Below are positions 23,733 to 32,165 of a stretch of 64,000 bases of DNA, one piece after another. Under the pieces are notes generated by a model. It did no database searches. It saw nothing but the letters and a program-made list of their open reading frames with translations, and was not told the origin of the DNA. Position numbers and translations under genes: made by a program. The stretch is from a bacterium (GTDB taxonomy: Bacteria > Armatimonadota > Fimbriimonadia > Fimbriimonadales > Fimbriimonadaceae), in NCBI GenBank assembly GCA_027485645.1, contig JAIXQR010000002.1, forward strand, positions 62,001-126,000, given 5' to 3'. How positions within the stretch are numbered: the first letter of the stretch is position 1; the number at the start of each line of letters is the position of its first letter.

Positions 23733-24598
23733 GAGCTTGGAGATTCAAGAAGCCGGTTACTCCGGGATTTGGTATCGCGAAGAACTATTACCTCTCGGTG
23801 CTTGCCTCAAGCGCCACGTTGCCCTCAATGCTTCAGATTCTGAATCCGAAAGGCGATGGCGGGGCAGTTGTTGGCTTCGGTGCGCCGCTAGCTTCGGGTG
23901 CAAGTAAGGATGATCTTGCTTTGCCGCTGCGGCACGGCGCGTACGCTTTGGCAAGTAAGGACCAGAAGACGGTTCTGAAGATGTTGATCATGCCGCCGCG
24001 GGAAGCGGGGTTCGATACGGAAGCGTTTTCGCGGAGCTTAGTTGCGCTTGACTACGGAGTCGATATTTCCGAACGAGTGCGTTCCTCTTGGCACTTGGCG
24101 CAGTTCACGTTTGAGTCGCACGACCCGGCGGTTTATCCGTCGCTGGACTTTCTGCTCGATGTCGCGTCGACGTTTGGCGCTCGCGCCGATGGCGTGGTGG
24201 CCGATCCGATTAGCCGCAGGTACCTGCTTCCTCAGCAAGTGCGACTATTCCCGCGAGCGGACGAGCGCGTGGATGCTCGCGAGCATGTGTCGGTCCAGTT
24301 CCGATTGCTGTCGACCGGATTGCACGCCTACACGCTCGGAATGCAAAAGTTTGCTCAGCCCGAGTTCGAAATCACCGGGCTGCTTGAGTCAGATCAAGTT
24401 GCGGCGGCGACGTACTTGATGGCGCTTTGTCAGACGGTTTTGGTCACGGGGCCGGCGAAACTTGGGTTGGCCTACGGCCCGTTCCAGTTGAGCGAAGGTG
24501 GCTTTGACATGCAACTGTGGCAAGGCATTCCGGTGTACGAAATGTTGCCAGACCGGACGATGTTGTCGTCGGAAGCCCTAATGTCCTGGAACCCGTAA
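23729..24598 (+). CDS. Conserved-looking hypothetical protein in the HTTM operon
   Basis: A 289-aa soluble protein; I do not recognise a family. It has an alpha/beta composition, with a motif-like DYGVDISERVRSSWHLAQF and an ISRRYLLPQ segment, and no membrane helix or signal peptide. ATG 23729 overlaps the HTTM stop (ATGA type), so it is co-translated with the HTTM protein and may work with it. No strong terminator follows before dxs. Confidence 0.6.
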   Translation: MRAWRFKKPVTPGFGIAKNYYLSVLASSATLPSMLQILNPKGDGGAVVGFGAPLASGASKDDLALPLRHGAYALASKDQKTVLKMLIMPPREAGFDTEAFSRSLVALDYGVDISERVRSSWHLAQFTFESHDPAVYPSLDFLLDVASTFGARADGVVADPISRRYLLPQQVRLFPRADERVDAREHVSVQFRLLSTGLHAYTLGMQKFAQPEFEITGLLESDQVAAATYLMALCQTVLVTGPAKLGLAYGPFQLSEGGFDMQLWQGIPVYEMLPDRTMLSSEALMSWNP

Positions 24599-24639
24599 AC
24601 CTGTAGGGCTGTTGCTCCGTACTAGAAGCAAGGGCCTCT

Positions 24640-26553
24640 ATGGATTCCGCGACTCAGTATTTGCATCAAATCGTTTGTCCCGCCGACCTTAAGAAGTTCA
24701 CCGACAAGGAACTGGTCGAAGTCGCGAAAGAGGTTCGTCAAGCCATTCTTGACAACGTTTCGAAGACTGGCGGACACTTCAGTTCAAACCTCGGCACGGT
24801 TGAGTTGACGGTGGCGATGTACGCCGCTTACGACATGCCGCCGGACAAGGTGATCTGGGATACCGGCCATCAGGCGTATGCCCACAAAATTCTCACCGGT
24901 CGACTTGATCGATTTCCGACCCTGCGAAAGCATGGAGGGATGAGCGGATTCCTTAAGCGGGACGAGCACGAGCTAGATTTCTTCGGTGCCGGCCATGCGG
25001 GGACGGCGGTTTCGGCGGCGCTTGGATTCGCCGCGGCACGCGATGCGCTCGGAACGAAGGAGAAGATCGTTGCGGTGGTTGGCGACGCGAGCATTGCGAC
25101 GGGAATGAGCTGGGAAGCTCTGAACCACGCTGGCGAACTTGGGGCGGATTTGGCGGTCGTGCTGAACGATAATCGAATGTCGATTGCGCCAAACGTCGGA
25201 GCGCTGACGAACTATTTGAGTCGGCTACGCAGCCGGCCAATGTTGCAGTCGCTCGCGCGAAAGGCGAAGTCGGCCGTGGAACAGATGCCAAGTCCGATCC
25301 ATAAGGTTGCCGCCGGATTGCGACACGGAATTACCCACTACTTAGCTCCCCACGAGACGGGCACGATCTTTGAAGAGATCGGCTGGGAGTACATCGGCCC
25401 GGTTGATGGGCACGACGTGCTCACGCTGGTCGACGTTTTCCGGAACATCCGAGAGCTCGATTTCCCCGTTTTCGTTCATGCCATCACGGTGAAGGGCAAG
25501 GGGTACGAGGTCGCGGAAGGCGACTCGCGAAAGTGGCATGGCGTCGTGCCGTTCGATTTGGAAGTTGGCGAGATGGTGAAGGCAGCCGGGCCCATTTCGT
25601 TTACGCAAGCGTTTGGAAACGCCGCGGTTCAGGCGGCGGAGGCCGATCCGACGGTGGTGGCGATTACCGCCGCGATGCCGGACGGAACGGGACTGAGCGA
25701 GTTTGCCGCGAAGTTTCCGAAGCGGTACTTCGACGTTGGCATTGCAGAACCACACGCGGTGACGTTTGCGGCAGGAATGGCGGCGGGCGGCCTCAAGCCG
25801 ATGTGCGCGATCTATTCGACCTTCTTGCAGCGCGGCTTTGACCAGATTTTGCATGACGTTTGTCTGCAGCATTTGCCGGTTCGGTTCTTCCTGGACCGTG
25901 CGGGTTTGGTTGGCGACGACGGCCCAACTCACCACGGAGCCTTTGATGTTTCGTATCTGAATCTCATGCCAAACATGGTCGTATTGGCGCCGCGCGACAC
26001 CACGGAACTCGGGGAGATGACGCGTTGGATGATGCAATTTAACGATGGTCCAACCTCGATTCGCTACCCTCGAGGCACGAGTGATGACCGGTTGCCAGAA
26101 TCGAGAACCCCGATTGAGCTTGGAAAAGCTGAAGTGCTTTTGGGCGAAGGCGAGGGAAGTGAGGACAGCTTTGACTTGGTGATCTACGCTCTGGGAAGCA
26201 TGGTAAGCACGGCATGGTCAGCAAAGGCAGAACTGAAGGCTCGGGGAGTGAACGCGCTGGCGGTCAACCTTCGCTACGCAAAGCCCCTGGATTCAGAACT
26301 GGTGCGCTCGCTAGCCGCGCGAATCCCGCTGGCGGTCTCGATTGAAGAGAACGTCGGCTCCGGTGGAATTGGCGAACTGATTCGGGAAGTGCTTTCGGCG
26401 GACGATCTGCCCGAAGTCAATTTCAAGGCATTCCACCTTCCGGACGACTTTGTCGAGCATGGTCCTCAGAATGTGATTCGCAACGAGTCCGGTCTCTCTG
26501 TCGAAGACATCACCGGCTGGGTTTTCAAGCAAAATCTAAGATATAGCAACTAG
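24640..26553 (+). CDS. dxs: 1-deoxy-D-xylulose-5-phosphate synthase
   Basis: First enzyme of the MEP isoprenoid pathway: pyruvate plus glyceraldehyde-3-phosphate to DXP, thiamin-diphosphate dependent. The 637-aa protein has the N-terminal GGHFSSNLGTVELTVAMY, the GHQAYAHKILTGR region, the TPP motif VVGDASIATGMSWEALNHAG with VLNDNRMSI, the DIGIAE-like FDVGIAEPHAVTFAAGMA, and DRAGLVGDDGPTHHGAFD. Length matches the family. It is the last gene of its direction before a hairpin terminator and stands alone from other MEP genes. Confidence 0.97.
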   Translation: MDSATQYLHQIVCPADLKKFTDKELVEVAKEVRQAILDNVSKTGGHFSSNLGTVELTVAMYAAYDMPPDKVIWDTGHQAYAHKILTGRLDRFPTLRKHGGMSGFLKRDEHELDFFGAGHAGTAVSAALGFAAARDALGTKEKIVAVVGDASIATGMSWEALNHAGELGADLAVVLNDNRMSIAPNVGALTNYLSRLRSRPMLQSLARKAKSAVEQMPSPIHKVAAGLRHGITHYLAPHETGTIFEEIGWEYIGPVDGHDVLTLVDVFRNIRELDFPVFVHAITVKGKGYEVAEGDSRKWHGVVPFDLEVGEMVKAAGPISFTQAFGNAAVQAAEADPTVVAITAAMPDGTGLSEFAAKFPKRYFDVGIAEPHAVTFAAGMAAGGLKPMCAIYSTFLQRGFDQILHDVCLQHLPVRFFLDRAGLVGDDGPTHHGAFDVSYLNLMPNMVVLAPRDTTELGEMTRWMMQFNDGPTSIRYPRGTSDDRLPESRTPIELGKAEVLLGEGEGSEDSFDLVIYALGSMVSTAWSAKAELKARGVNALAVNLRYAKPLDSELVRSLAARIPLAVSIEENVGSGGIGELIREVLSADDLPEVNFKAFHLPDDFVEHGPQNVIRNESGLSVEDITGWVFKQNLRYSN

Positions 26554-26570
26554 CCATCCAGCAAATCGTA

Positions 26571-26630
26571 GGCATTCTTCCTCTTTTCCGAATGATTATT
26601 TGTGAAAAGAGGGGAAGTGCCTCATTTTTT
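26571..26630 (+). terminator. Terminator after dxs
   Basis: A long imperfect stem (about 26577-26588 with 26604-26617, two-G bulge) extended by GGCA/TGCC, followed by CATTTTTT. Confidence 0.75.
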
Positions 26631-26794
26631 GCTGAAAATTCGGACCTGTTATTTTTACTGAACGAAATACCAAGATAATCCCGTATTAATACATTCAACC
26701 GGCGCTGATCGGTGTACTCGTGAATTTACTTGGCCACATTGCGGTTCCGCAGTCGATGCTTTGAAGACTGCCCTGTCCATGTGGAGATTATCGT

Positions 26795-27646
26795 TTGCGC
26801 TCAAGAGCATTTACACTTATCGAACTTCTCGTCGTGATTGCGATCATTGCAATCCTCGCAGCCATCCTATTCCCGGTCTTTGCGCAGGCAAAGCAAGCGG
26901 CAAAGTCCGCCGCCAGCATTAGCAACAACAAGCAGATCGTGCTCGGCCATCTGCTGTACATGGGTGACACCGAAGACACCTTCGTGCCAGCAAACCGCTG
27001 GGACAACTCCGGCAACTTCATCGGCTATTCCAGCTGGGTTTGGAACATCCTTCCGTACATCAAGTCGGCTGACCTTTTCGAGGATCCTCTGGCTCCACGC
27101 GTTCCACGAAACTCTGCATTCGGGTTCGTGAACCAGGTCACGTTGACGGCTACTTTTGGTTACAACTACTCCACCCTCGCACCGTACGAAGGTCCGACGC
27201 CGTTGGTTGTGCCTTCGACTCGATCGCAGAGCGCTCTGGGTTCGCCATCGAACACGGTGATGCTCACCGGACGGTTTGAGCAGACCAGCGAAAGCCGCTT
27301 GACCGGCGGTCAGTACTACAGCTACGGCGCGATCGGGCCCGACACGAGCGTGATCGTGGACCCACCCGACTGCCGAACCCGAGCAGATTGGTGCTTCGAC
27401 GGTTGGGGAGTTGGTAGCTTCTGGGGCGACCCCGCGCTCATGGGAATCAAATCCTATGAAGCGGGCGCACTGACCGGTGGAACGAGCTTCCGCTCGGCCG
27501 AGAAGGCCACCGTTGGCTTTGCCGATGGTAGCGTTCGAAAGCTGAGCCCAGGTGCTCTCGCCATTGGAACGAACTGGAACCGAACCATTGATGTCAGCGC
27601 CGTTCAGCTGATCGATCGAACGCAGTATCTATGGGACAACGAATAA
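26795..27646 (+). CDS. Prepilin-like secreted protein (DUF1559 type)
   Basis: A 283-aa protein with a class III (type IV prepilin) signal, RAFTLIELLVVIAIIAILAA, where the peptidase would cut between A and F with glutamate at +5. It then has the FPVFAQAKQAAKSAA helix and a large C-terminal domain ending in GFADGSVRKL, the FADG motif of the abundant prepilin-like families of Planctomycetota and Armatimonadota. The start is TTG 26795 behind GGAG. These proteins are processed by the pilus peptidase but their function is largely unknown. It overlaps the next lipoprotein gene by 16 nt. Confidence 0.85.
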   Translation: MRSRAFTLIELLVVIAIIAILAAILFPVFAQAKQAAKSAASISNNKQIVLGHLLYMGDTEDTFVPANRWDNSGNFIGYSSWVWNILPYIKSADLFEDPLAPRVPRNSAFGFVNQVTLTATFGYNYSTLAPYEGPTPLVVPSTRSQSALGSPSNTVMLTGRFEQTSESRLTGGQYYSYGAIGPDTSVIVDPPDCRTRADWCFDGWGVGSFWGDPALMGIKSYEAGALTGGTSFRSAEKATVGFADGSVRKLSPGALAIGTNWNRTIDVSAVQLIDRTQYLWDNE

Positions 27647-27837
27647 AGCTCGCTCTGCTCATTGCGGTGGGAATCTTCGTAGTTGGTTGCAACTCCGAAG
27701 CCCCAACGGCAACGACGGACCCGAATGCGGCGCCCGAAGCAGGACAGACCGCGAAGGGCGGCGTCGAAATGCAGTCCCGCGGACTCTCGGAAGCCGGTAA
27801 AGGCGCGGAAGCTCGCGTCGGCTCCGGCATGAAGTAA
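27631..27837 (+). CDS. Tiny lipoprotein paired with the prepilin-like protein
   Basis: A 68-aa product with a clear lipobox (LALLIAVGIFVVGCNS) and a low-complexity polar tail ending RVGSGMK. Start ATG 27631 lies inside the end of the prepilin-like gene, so the two are translationally coupled. No domain recognised. The pairing of a DUF1559-type prepilin with a very small lipoprotein is suggestive of a joint surface role, which is inference. Confidence 0.7.
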   Translation: MGQRIKLALLIAVGIFVVGCNSEAPTATTDPNAAPEAGQTAKGGVEMQSRGLSEAGKGAEARVGSGMK

Positions 27838-27850
27838 CCCGTCACGATCT

Positions 27851-27874
27851 CTATGGGCCAGAAATGGCCCATAG
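27851..27874. other. Perfect hairpin ahead of the KOW-like gene
   Basis: CTATGGGCC, loop AGAAAT, GGCCCATAG, 13 nt after the lipoprotein stop and 13 nt before ATG 27888. No U-tract, so either 3'-end protection or a leader structure. Confidence 0.45.
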
Positions 27875-27887
27875 GTACACTTACTAT

Positions 27888-28220
27888 ATGCCCGCATGGA
27901 AAGAGGGAGATCGCGTTCGCATCGTCTCCCGACCGGTCACCAAAGAAGACCGAGAGAAACACCGCTACTTTGGCCATATGGCTGGCCTAGTCGGCGTTGT
28001 TGCCAATGTTTATGACACCGCGGAGGTTTCCGTGAAAGTCGACCTTGACTCGTTGCCGAAGGTCAGCTCCGAGGTTCACACCACCGCGACCTCGCGCATT
28101 CAGGCGAAGTTCGCCGACAGCAGCACCGAAGAACAGCGAAAGTTGCTGAACGCCGAGCAGATGAAGTTTCCGGTTAACTTCGTGTTGTTAGTCCAGAACC
28201 AGGACTTGGAGGCAGCGTAA
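27888..28220 (+). CDS. Small protein with an SH3/KOW-like N-terminal region
   Basis: A 110-aa protein. The first half (WKEGDRVRIVSRPVTKEDRE, then MAGLVGVVANVYDTAEVSVKVDL) has the pattern of a KOW/SH3-like small beta barrel, seen in ribosomal and transcription-elongation proteins. The rest is helical. Function unknown. ATG 27888 is preferred; the open frame to 27864 runs through the hairpin. Its stop overlaps the yajQ start (TAATG), so it is probably translationally coupled to yajQ. Confidence 0.65.
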   Translation: MPAWKEGDRVRIVSRPVTKEDREKHRYFGHMAGLVGVVANVYDTAEVSVKVDLDSLPKVSSEVHTTATSRIQAKFADSSTEEQRKLLNAEQMKFPVNFVLLVQNQDLEAA

Positions 28221-28714
28221 TGGCAGCAGCAGATTATAGTTTTGACATCGTGAGTCGCGTCGACCAGATGGAGGTTAAGAACGCGATTGGACAAGCGGAC
28301 AAGGAGCTTTCCAACCGCTATGACCTCAAGGGCTCGAAGTGCGAAATCTTGACCGACAAGGAAGACATCACCGTCATCGCGGATGACGAGTTCCGCTTGG
28401 ATCAGGTCAAGGACATCATCTTCAGCAAGTTGCTGAAGCGCGGAATTGACCACCGACAGATCGAGTGGGGAACGCCAGAGCCAGCGACTGGCCTGTCGCT
28501 GCGCTGCAAGCTCACGTTCAAGAGCGGGATTGCTCAGGACAAGGCAAAGCCTTTGATCAAGCAGATTAAGGATGCTGGTCTGAAGGTTAATGCTCAGATC
28601 CAAGGTGAGGAAGTCCGAGTCTCCTCCAAGAGTAAGGATGATCTTCAGAAGACCATCACTTTCTTGAAGGGACTGGACCTAGACTTCCCAATCGATTTCG
28701 TTAACTTCCGCTAA
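28220..28714 (+). CDS. yajQ: YajQ-family nucleotide/c-di-GMP-binding protein
   Basis: A 164-aa protein with the complete family layout: the N-terminal SFDIVSRVDQMEVKNAIGQA, NRYDLKGSKCEI, DEFRLDQVKDI and a C-terminal QKTITFLKGLDLDFPIDFVNFR. YajQ proteins bind nucleotides; some bind cyclic di-GMP and influence transcription or virulence in proteobacteria. The exact role here is unknown. It starts at the stop of the KOW-like gene and converges on msrA. Confidence 0.93.
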   Translation: MAAADYSFDIVSRVDQMEVKNAIGQADKELSNRYDLKGSKCEILTDKEDITVIADDEFRLDQVKDIIFSKLLKRGIDHRQIEWGTPEPATGLSLRCKLTFKSGIAQDKAKPLIKQIKDAGLKVNAQIQGEEVRVSSKSKDDLQKTITFLKGLDLDFPIDFVNFR

Positions 28715-28720
28715 CGAAAC

Positions 28721-29209
28721 TTAGATGTGACACGAGCCGAGGCCGCGCTTCAGAAGGTACTTCTGGTGGTACTCCTCGGCTGACCAATACTGTTCCGCTG
28801 ATTCCAACTTAGTCGCGATGGGTCGAGGGAATCTCCCAGAGGCATTGAGCATCGCAATTCGCTCTGCGGCAGCCTGTCGCTGTTCTTCGCTGTGATAGAA
28901 CACGGCGGTTCGATACTGATCGCCGTAGTCGGGACCCTGGCGGTCGACCTGAGTCGGGTCGTGCATTTCGAAAAAGTGGGCGAGCAAAACGTCGTAGCTG
29001 ATCACGGTCGGATCGAAGTCGAGTTGAACCACTTCGGCATGGCCCGTTCGTCCGTTGCAAACGTCCTTGTAGGATGGGTTAGCGAGGGTTCCGCCTGCAT
29101 AACCGACCTCGGTGCGAACGACGCCAGGCAGGGTTCGGAAGCTTTCTTCCACGCCCCAGAAGCATCCGGCGGCGAAAGTTGCGGTTTCGAGTCTTGGTGA
29201 ATCGCTCAT
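28721..29209 (-). CDS. msrA: Peptide methionine-S-sulfoxide reductase
   Basis: MsrA repairs oxidised methionine by reducing the S-sulfoxide. The catalytic motif AAGCFWG is at residue 13 onward, followed by VGYAGG, the NPSYKDVCNGRTGHAE region and FFEMHDPTQVDRQGPDYGDQYRT. A C-terminal resolving cysteine sits in GLGSCH. The 162-aa length from ATG 29209 is normal; the open frame beyond it covers the divergent gene's promoter region. A stand-alone gene with cytoplasmic location. Confidence 0.95.
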   Translation of the reverse strand: MSDSPRLETATFAAGCFWGVEESFRTLPGVVRTEVGYAGGTLANPSYKDVCNGRTGHAEVVQLDFDPTVISYDVLLAHFFEMHDPTQVDRQGPDYGDQYRTAVFYHSEEQRQAAAERIAMLNASGRFPRPIATKLESAEQYWSAEEYHQKYLLKRGLGSCHI

Positions 29210-29301
29210 GCTGTTCTCTATACGTTCGGGCCAGAGAGAGTTCCCGCCCGTGGGACCATCCCGGGCGGAAGGTATCTTGATATTGCGGGAAACCGCACAG
29301 T

Positions 29302-30402
29302 ATGTCAAACCACCGGTACGCAATTATCATGGCAGGTGGATCAGGCGAGAGATTCTGGCCTCTTTCTCGCCGAAATCGCCCCAAACAACTCGTGATTTTG
29401 CCGGGGCAAACCGAATCCCTCTTAACCCAGAGCCTTAACCGGCTAAACGGGCTTTTCGACCCAGAAAAGGTGCTGATTATTACCAGCGAGCACCTAAAGC
29501 CAGCGATTTTGGAAAGTTGCCCAGACTTCCCCGCAGACCAGATTTTGGTGGAGCCGGCCAAGCGGAACACGGCCGGGTGTTTGCTTTGGGTGGCGGCCAT
29601 TTTGTCGAGCCGACACGAAGACCCGAGCGAAGTTAGCATGGCGGTCGTGACGGCTGACCACCTGATCGAAACGCCCGAACAGTTTCAACGGGATGTTGAT
29701 GCGGCGCTTACGATTGCGGAGCGACAGAGGATGATCACAACGCTCGGCATTCTGCCGACCCGCCCCGAAACCGGTTACGGATACCTAGAAGCAGACCTCG
29801 GCGCCGAGCTTGTGGTTGACCAGGTGAACCGTGGTTTCCGGGTCGTTCGATTCTACGAAAAGCCGAGCTTTGATCTAGCCGCTCGTTATGCCCAAACTCC
29901 CGGGTTTTACTGGAATAGCGGCATGTTCTTCTGGACCGTTGAGACGTTTCGCTCTGAGCTGAAGCACGGCGCACCAAAACTGTTCGAACTCCTGGACGGC
30001 ATCACCGAGCAGCTTTCCAAAAATGACGTTGAAAAAGCGAAAGCACTTTTCTTAGAAGTGCCTGATATCTCTATTGACTACGCACTGATGGAACGGAGCG
30101 GAAATATTGCCGTTGTAGGCTCGCAGTTTTCATGGGATGATGTCGGATCTTGGGACGCGGTCAGCCGATTTTTGCCTTCAGATTCGAGGGATAATGCAAC
30201 CTACGGAGACAACGTTCTTACCCAAACGGCGGACTGTCTGGTCTACAACGAGTCTTCTCACATCACGGTTGCGATGACCGGCGTATATGATTTATTGGTG
30301 GTTGTTACCGACGACGCGGTGCTGATTTGCAACAAGCAAAAAGCCCAGGAAGTACGTTCGGTTGTGCAAGCGTTAAAAGAAGCCGGGAACTCCAAGCTCT
30401 GA
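29302..30402 (+). CDS. Mannose-1-phosphate guanylyltransferase
   Basis: A 366-aa nucleotidyltransferase that makes GDP-mannose from mannose-1-phosphate and GTP. The N-terminal IIMAGGSGERFWPLSRRNRPKQ is the signature, followed by DQILVEPAKRNTAG, TADHLI and GYGYLEA. The C-terminal FSWDDVGSWDAV is typical of the group lacking the phosphomannose isomerase extension. GDP-mannose feeds surface polysaccharide and glycosylation; proximity to the pilus locus could reflect pilin glycosylation but nothing proves it. Confidence 0.93.
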   Translation: MSNHRYAIIMAGGSGERFWPLSRRNRPKQLVILPGQTESLLTQSLNRLNGLFDPEKVLIITSEHLKPAILESCPDFPADQILVEPAKRNTAGCLLWVAAILSSRHEDPSEVSMAVVTADHLIETPEQFQRDVDAALTIAERQRMITTLGILPTRPETGYGYLEADLGAELVVDQVNRGFRVVRFYEKPSFDLAARYAQTPGFYWNSGMFFWTVETFRSELKHGAPKLFELLDGITEQLSKNDVEKAKALFLEVPDISIDYALMERSGNIAVVGSQFSWDDVGSWDAVSRFLPSDSRDNATYGDNVLTQTADCLVYNESSHITVAMTGVYDLLVVVTDDAVLICNKQKAQEVRSVVQALKEAGNSKL

Positions 30403-30465
30403 TTGGGCTGTAACCCATTTCTGAGGGGTAATTTCCGATAGAAACGCCTACCATTAGGAGAGTAA

Positions 30466-32160
30466 ATGATGGACGGCCGAACGATCGATCGACTCGCAAA
30501 GGTTCTGGCGAAGAACGAGGTCCTTCCTTCGGATCAGCTGGAGCAGGCCGTGCAGCGCCATTTGCAGAGCGGCGAGTCTTTGGCCGAAGTTCTGATTACG
30601 GCAGGAACTCTTTCGGTTTCTGAACTCGCGCCGTTCATTGAACAGGCATCCGGTTTCCCATTCATCGACGTCGGCGACCAAGAAATCGATGTTGAAGTGG
30701 CCATGATGGTCAGTGAGCATTTTGCGCTGACGAACTTGGCGCTGCCGATCCGCGAAGAAGACGAGCGGTTGCTCATCGCGATGAACGACCCACTCAACTT
30801 TGAGGTCGTTGACGAGCTGCGCGCGATCACCGGACGGCGAATCGTTCCGTGCTATGCGCTGAAGCGCGACATCGAGGCAGGTATTCGACGCGTCTTCGAT
30901 GTTCGCAGCAAAGCCCGTGCAATCATCGACGCGATCGTCACCGATGAAAATGAGCACCAAGAAGAGGAGATCCCTCAGGCCGCTGACACCGCGCCGATTG
31001 TAAAGCTCGTGAATGAGATGGTGACCGGTGCTGTTTCCGCCGGCGCCTCGGATATTCACATTGAGCCGCAAGAAGCAACGGTTCGCGTGCGCTACCGCAT
31101 TGACGGAATTTTGTATGACCACATCCAGGTGCCGCGTCAGCACATGCTGGCGATGATGTCGCGACTCAAGGTCATGTCTGGCCTCGATATCGCCGAGCGT
31201 CGGCGCCCCCAGGATGGTCGCTTCACGATCCGAGACGATAACAGCCGAGAGTTTGACGTTCGACTGAGCATCATGCCGACCGTTCACGGCGAAAAGGCTT
31301 GTATGCGAATGTTGGAAAAGAACAACACGTTCGCGCGAATCGATCGAATCGGTTTGTTGTCCGAACAGCAGGTTGTTTTCGAGCGCATGATCAAGCGTCC
31401 ACACGGCCTGTTGCTGGTTACCGGCCCAACGGGTTCTGGAAAGTCCACCACGCTTTACGCTGGACTTCAGTACATCAACGAGCCGTCGATCAACATCAAC
31501 ACGGTTGAAGACCCGGTTGAGTACCAGCTCAACGGCGTTAACCAGATGCAGGTCAACCCGAAAATCGGGGTGACGTTCACTTCTGGTCTGCGAACCCTGG
31601 TTCGTCAAGACCCTGACGTCATTCTCGTTGGTGAAATTCGAGACAAGGACACGGCGGAGATCGCCGTTCAGGCTGCACTTACGGGCCACCTTGTTCTGAG
31701 CACCCTGCACACCAACGACGCTCCCGGTGCGCTCGTGCGTCTTCAGAATATGGGCGTTGAGCCCTTCTTGATCGCTTCGGCGGTTACCGGAATTCTCGGC
31801 CAACGACTTCTGCGAACCGTTTGCATGTCTTGCCGCCAAATGGTTGAGATCGACAAGGATTACTGCATGGCGGTTGGCATTCCTTTGGTGGACGGAAAGC
31901 CGCCATTGGTAGGTAAGGGAACAGGCTGTAAACGGTGCAACGGCCGCGGCACAAGGGGCCGAACGGCGGCGGTTGAGATCGTGACGATGAACGAAAAGCT
32001 GCGCGAACTCGTGCTCTCGGGAGCATCTGGTGCGGAGCTATTCGAGTGCGCACTTGCAACGGGAATGAAGACGATGCGACAAAGTGCGATTGAAAAAGTG
32101 TTGGCGGGTCAGGTACCTGCTAGTGAGATCATGCGCGTATTTGCGATGGAAGAGGATTAA
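30466..32160 (+). CDS. pilB: Type IV pilus extension ATPase (PilB/GspE family)
   Basis: The motor that powers pilus assembly. The 564-aa protein has an N-terminal MshEN-like (GspE_N) domain (about 1-150) and a linker. The RecA-like domain carries Walker A GPTGSGKST (about 320-328), Asp box, Walker B-like ILVGEIRDKDT and His box GHLVLSTLHTNDAP. A C-terminal zinc site follows (CMSCRQ and CKRCNGRG), typical of PilB/GspE and not PilT. Start ATG 30466 (or 30469) follows AGGAG. It opens the pilus gene cluster and is separated from pilC by only 5 nt. A type II secretion ATPase is the alternative, but the pilMNOQ genes favour the pilus. Confidence 0.93.
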   Translation: MMDGRTIDRLAKVLAKNEVLPSDQLEQAVQRHLQSGESLAEVLITAGTLSVSELAPFIEQASGFPFIDVGDQEIDVEVAMMVSEHFALTNLALPIREEDERLLIAMNDPLNFEVVDELRAITGRRIVPCYALKRDIEAGIRRVFDVRSKARAIIDAIVTDENEHQEEEIPQAADTAPIVKLVNEMVTGAVSAGASDIHIEPQEATVRVRYRIDGILYDHIQVPRQHMLAMMSRLKVMSGLDIAERRRPQDGRFTIRDDNSREFDVRLSIMPTVHGEKACMRMLEKNNTFARIDRIGLLSEQQVVFERMIKRPHGLLLVTGPTGSGKSTTLYAGLQYINEPSININTVEDPVEYQLNGVNQMQVNPKIGVTFTSGLRTLVRQDPDVILVGEIRDKDTAEIAVQAALTGHLVLSTLHTNDAPGALVRLQNMGVEPFLIASAVTGILGQRLLRTVCMSCRQMVEIDKDYCMAVGIPLVDGKPPLVGKGTGCKRCNGRGTRGRTAAVEIVTMNEKLRELVLSGASGAELFECALATGMKTMRQSAIEKVLAGQVPASEIMRVFAMEED

Positions 32161-32165
32161 GAAAG

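Noticed and set aside
30454-31839. 461-codon frame on the minus strand
   Set aside because: Shadow of pilB; no motif or start signal.
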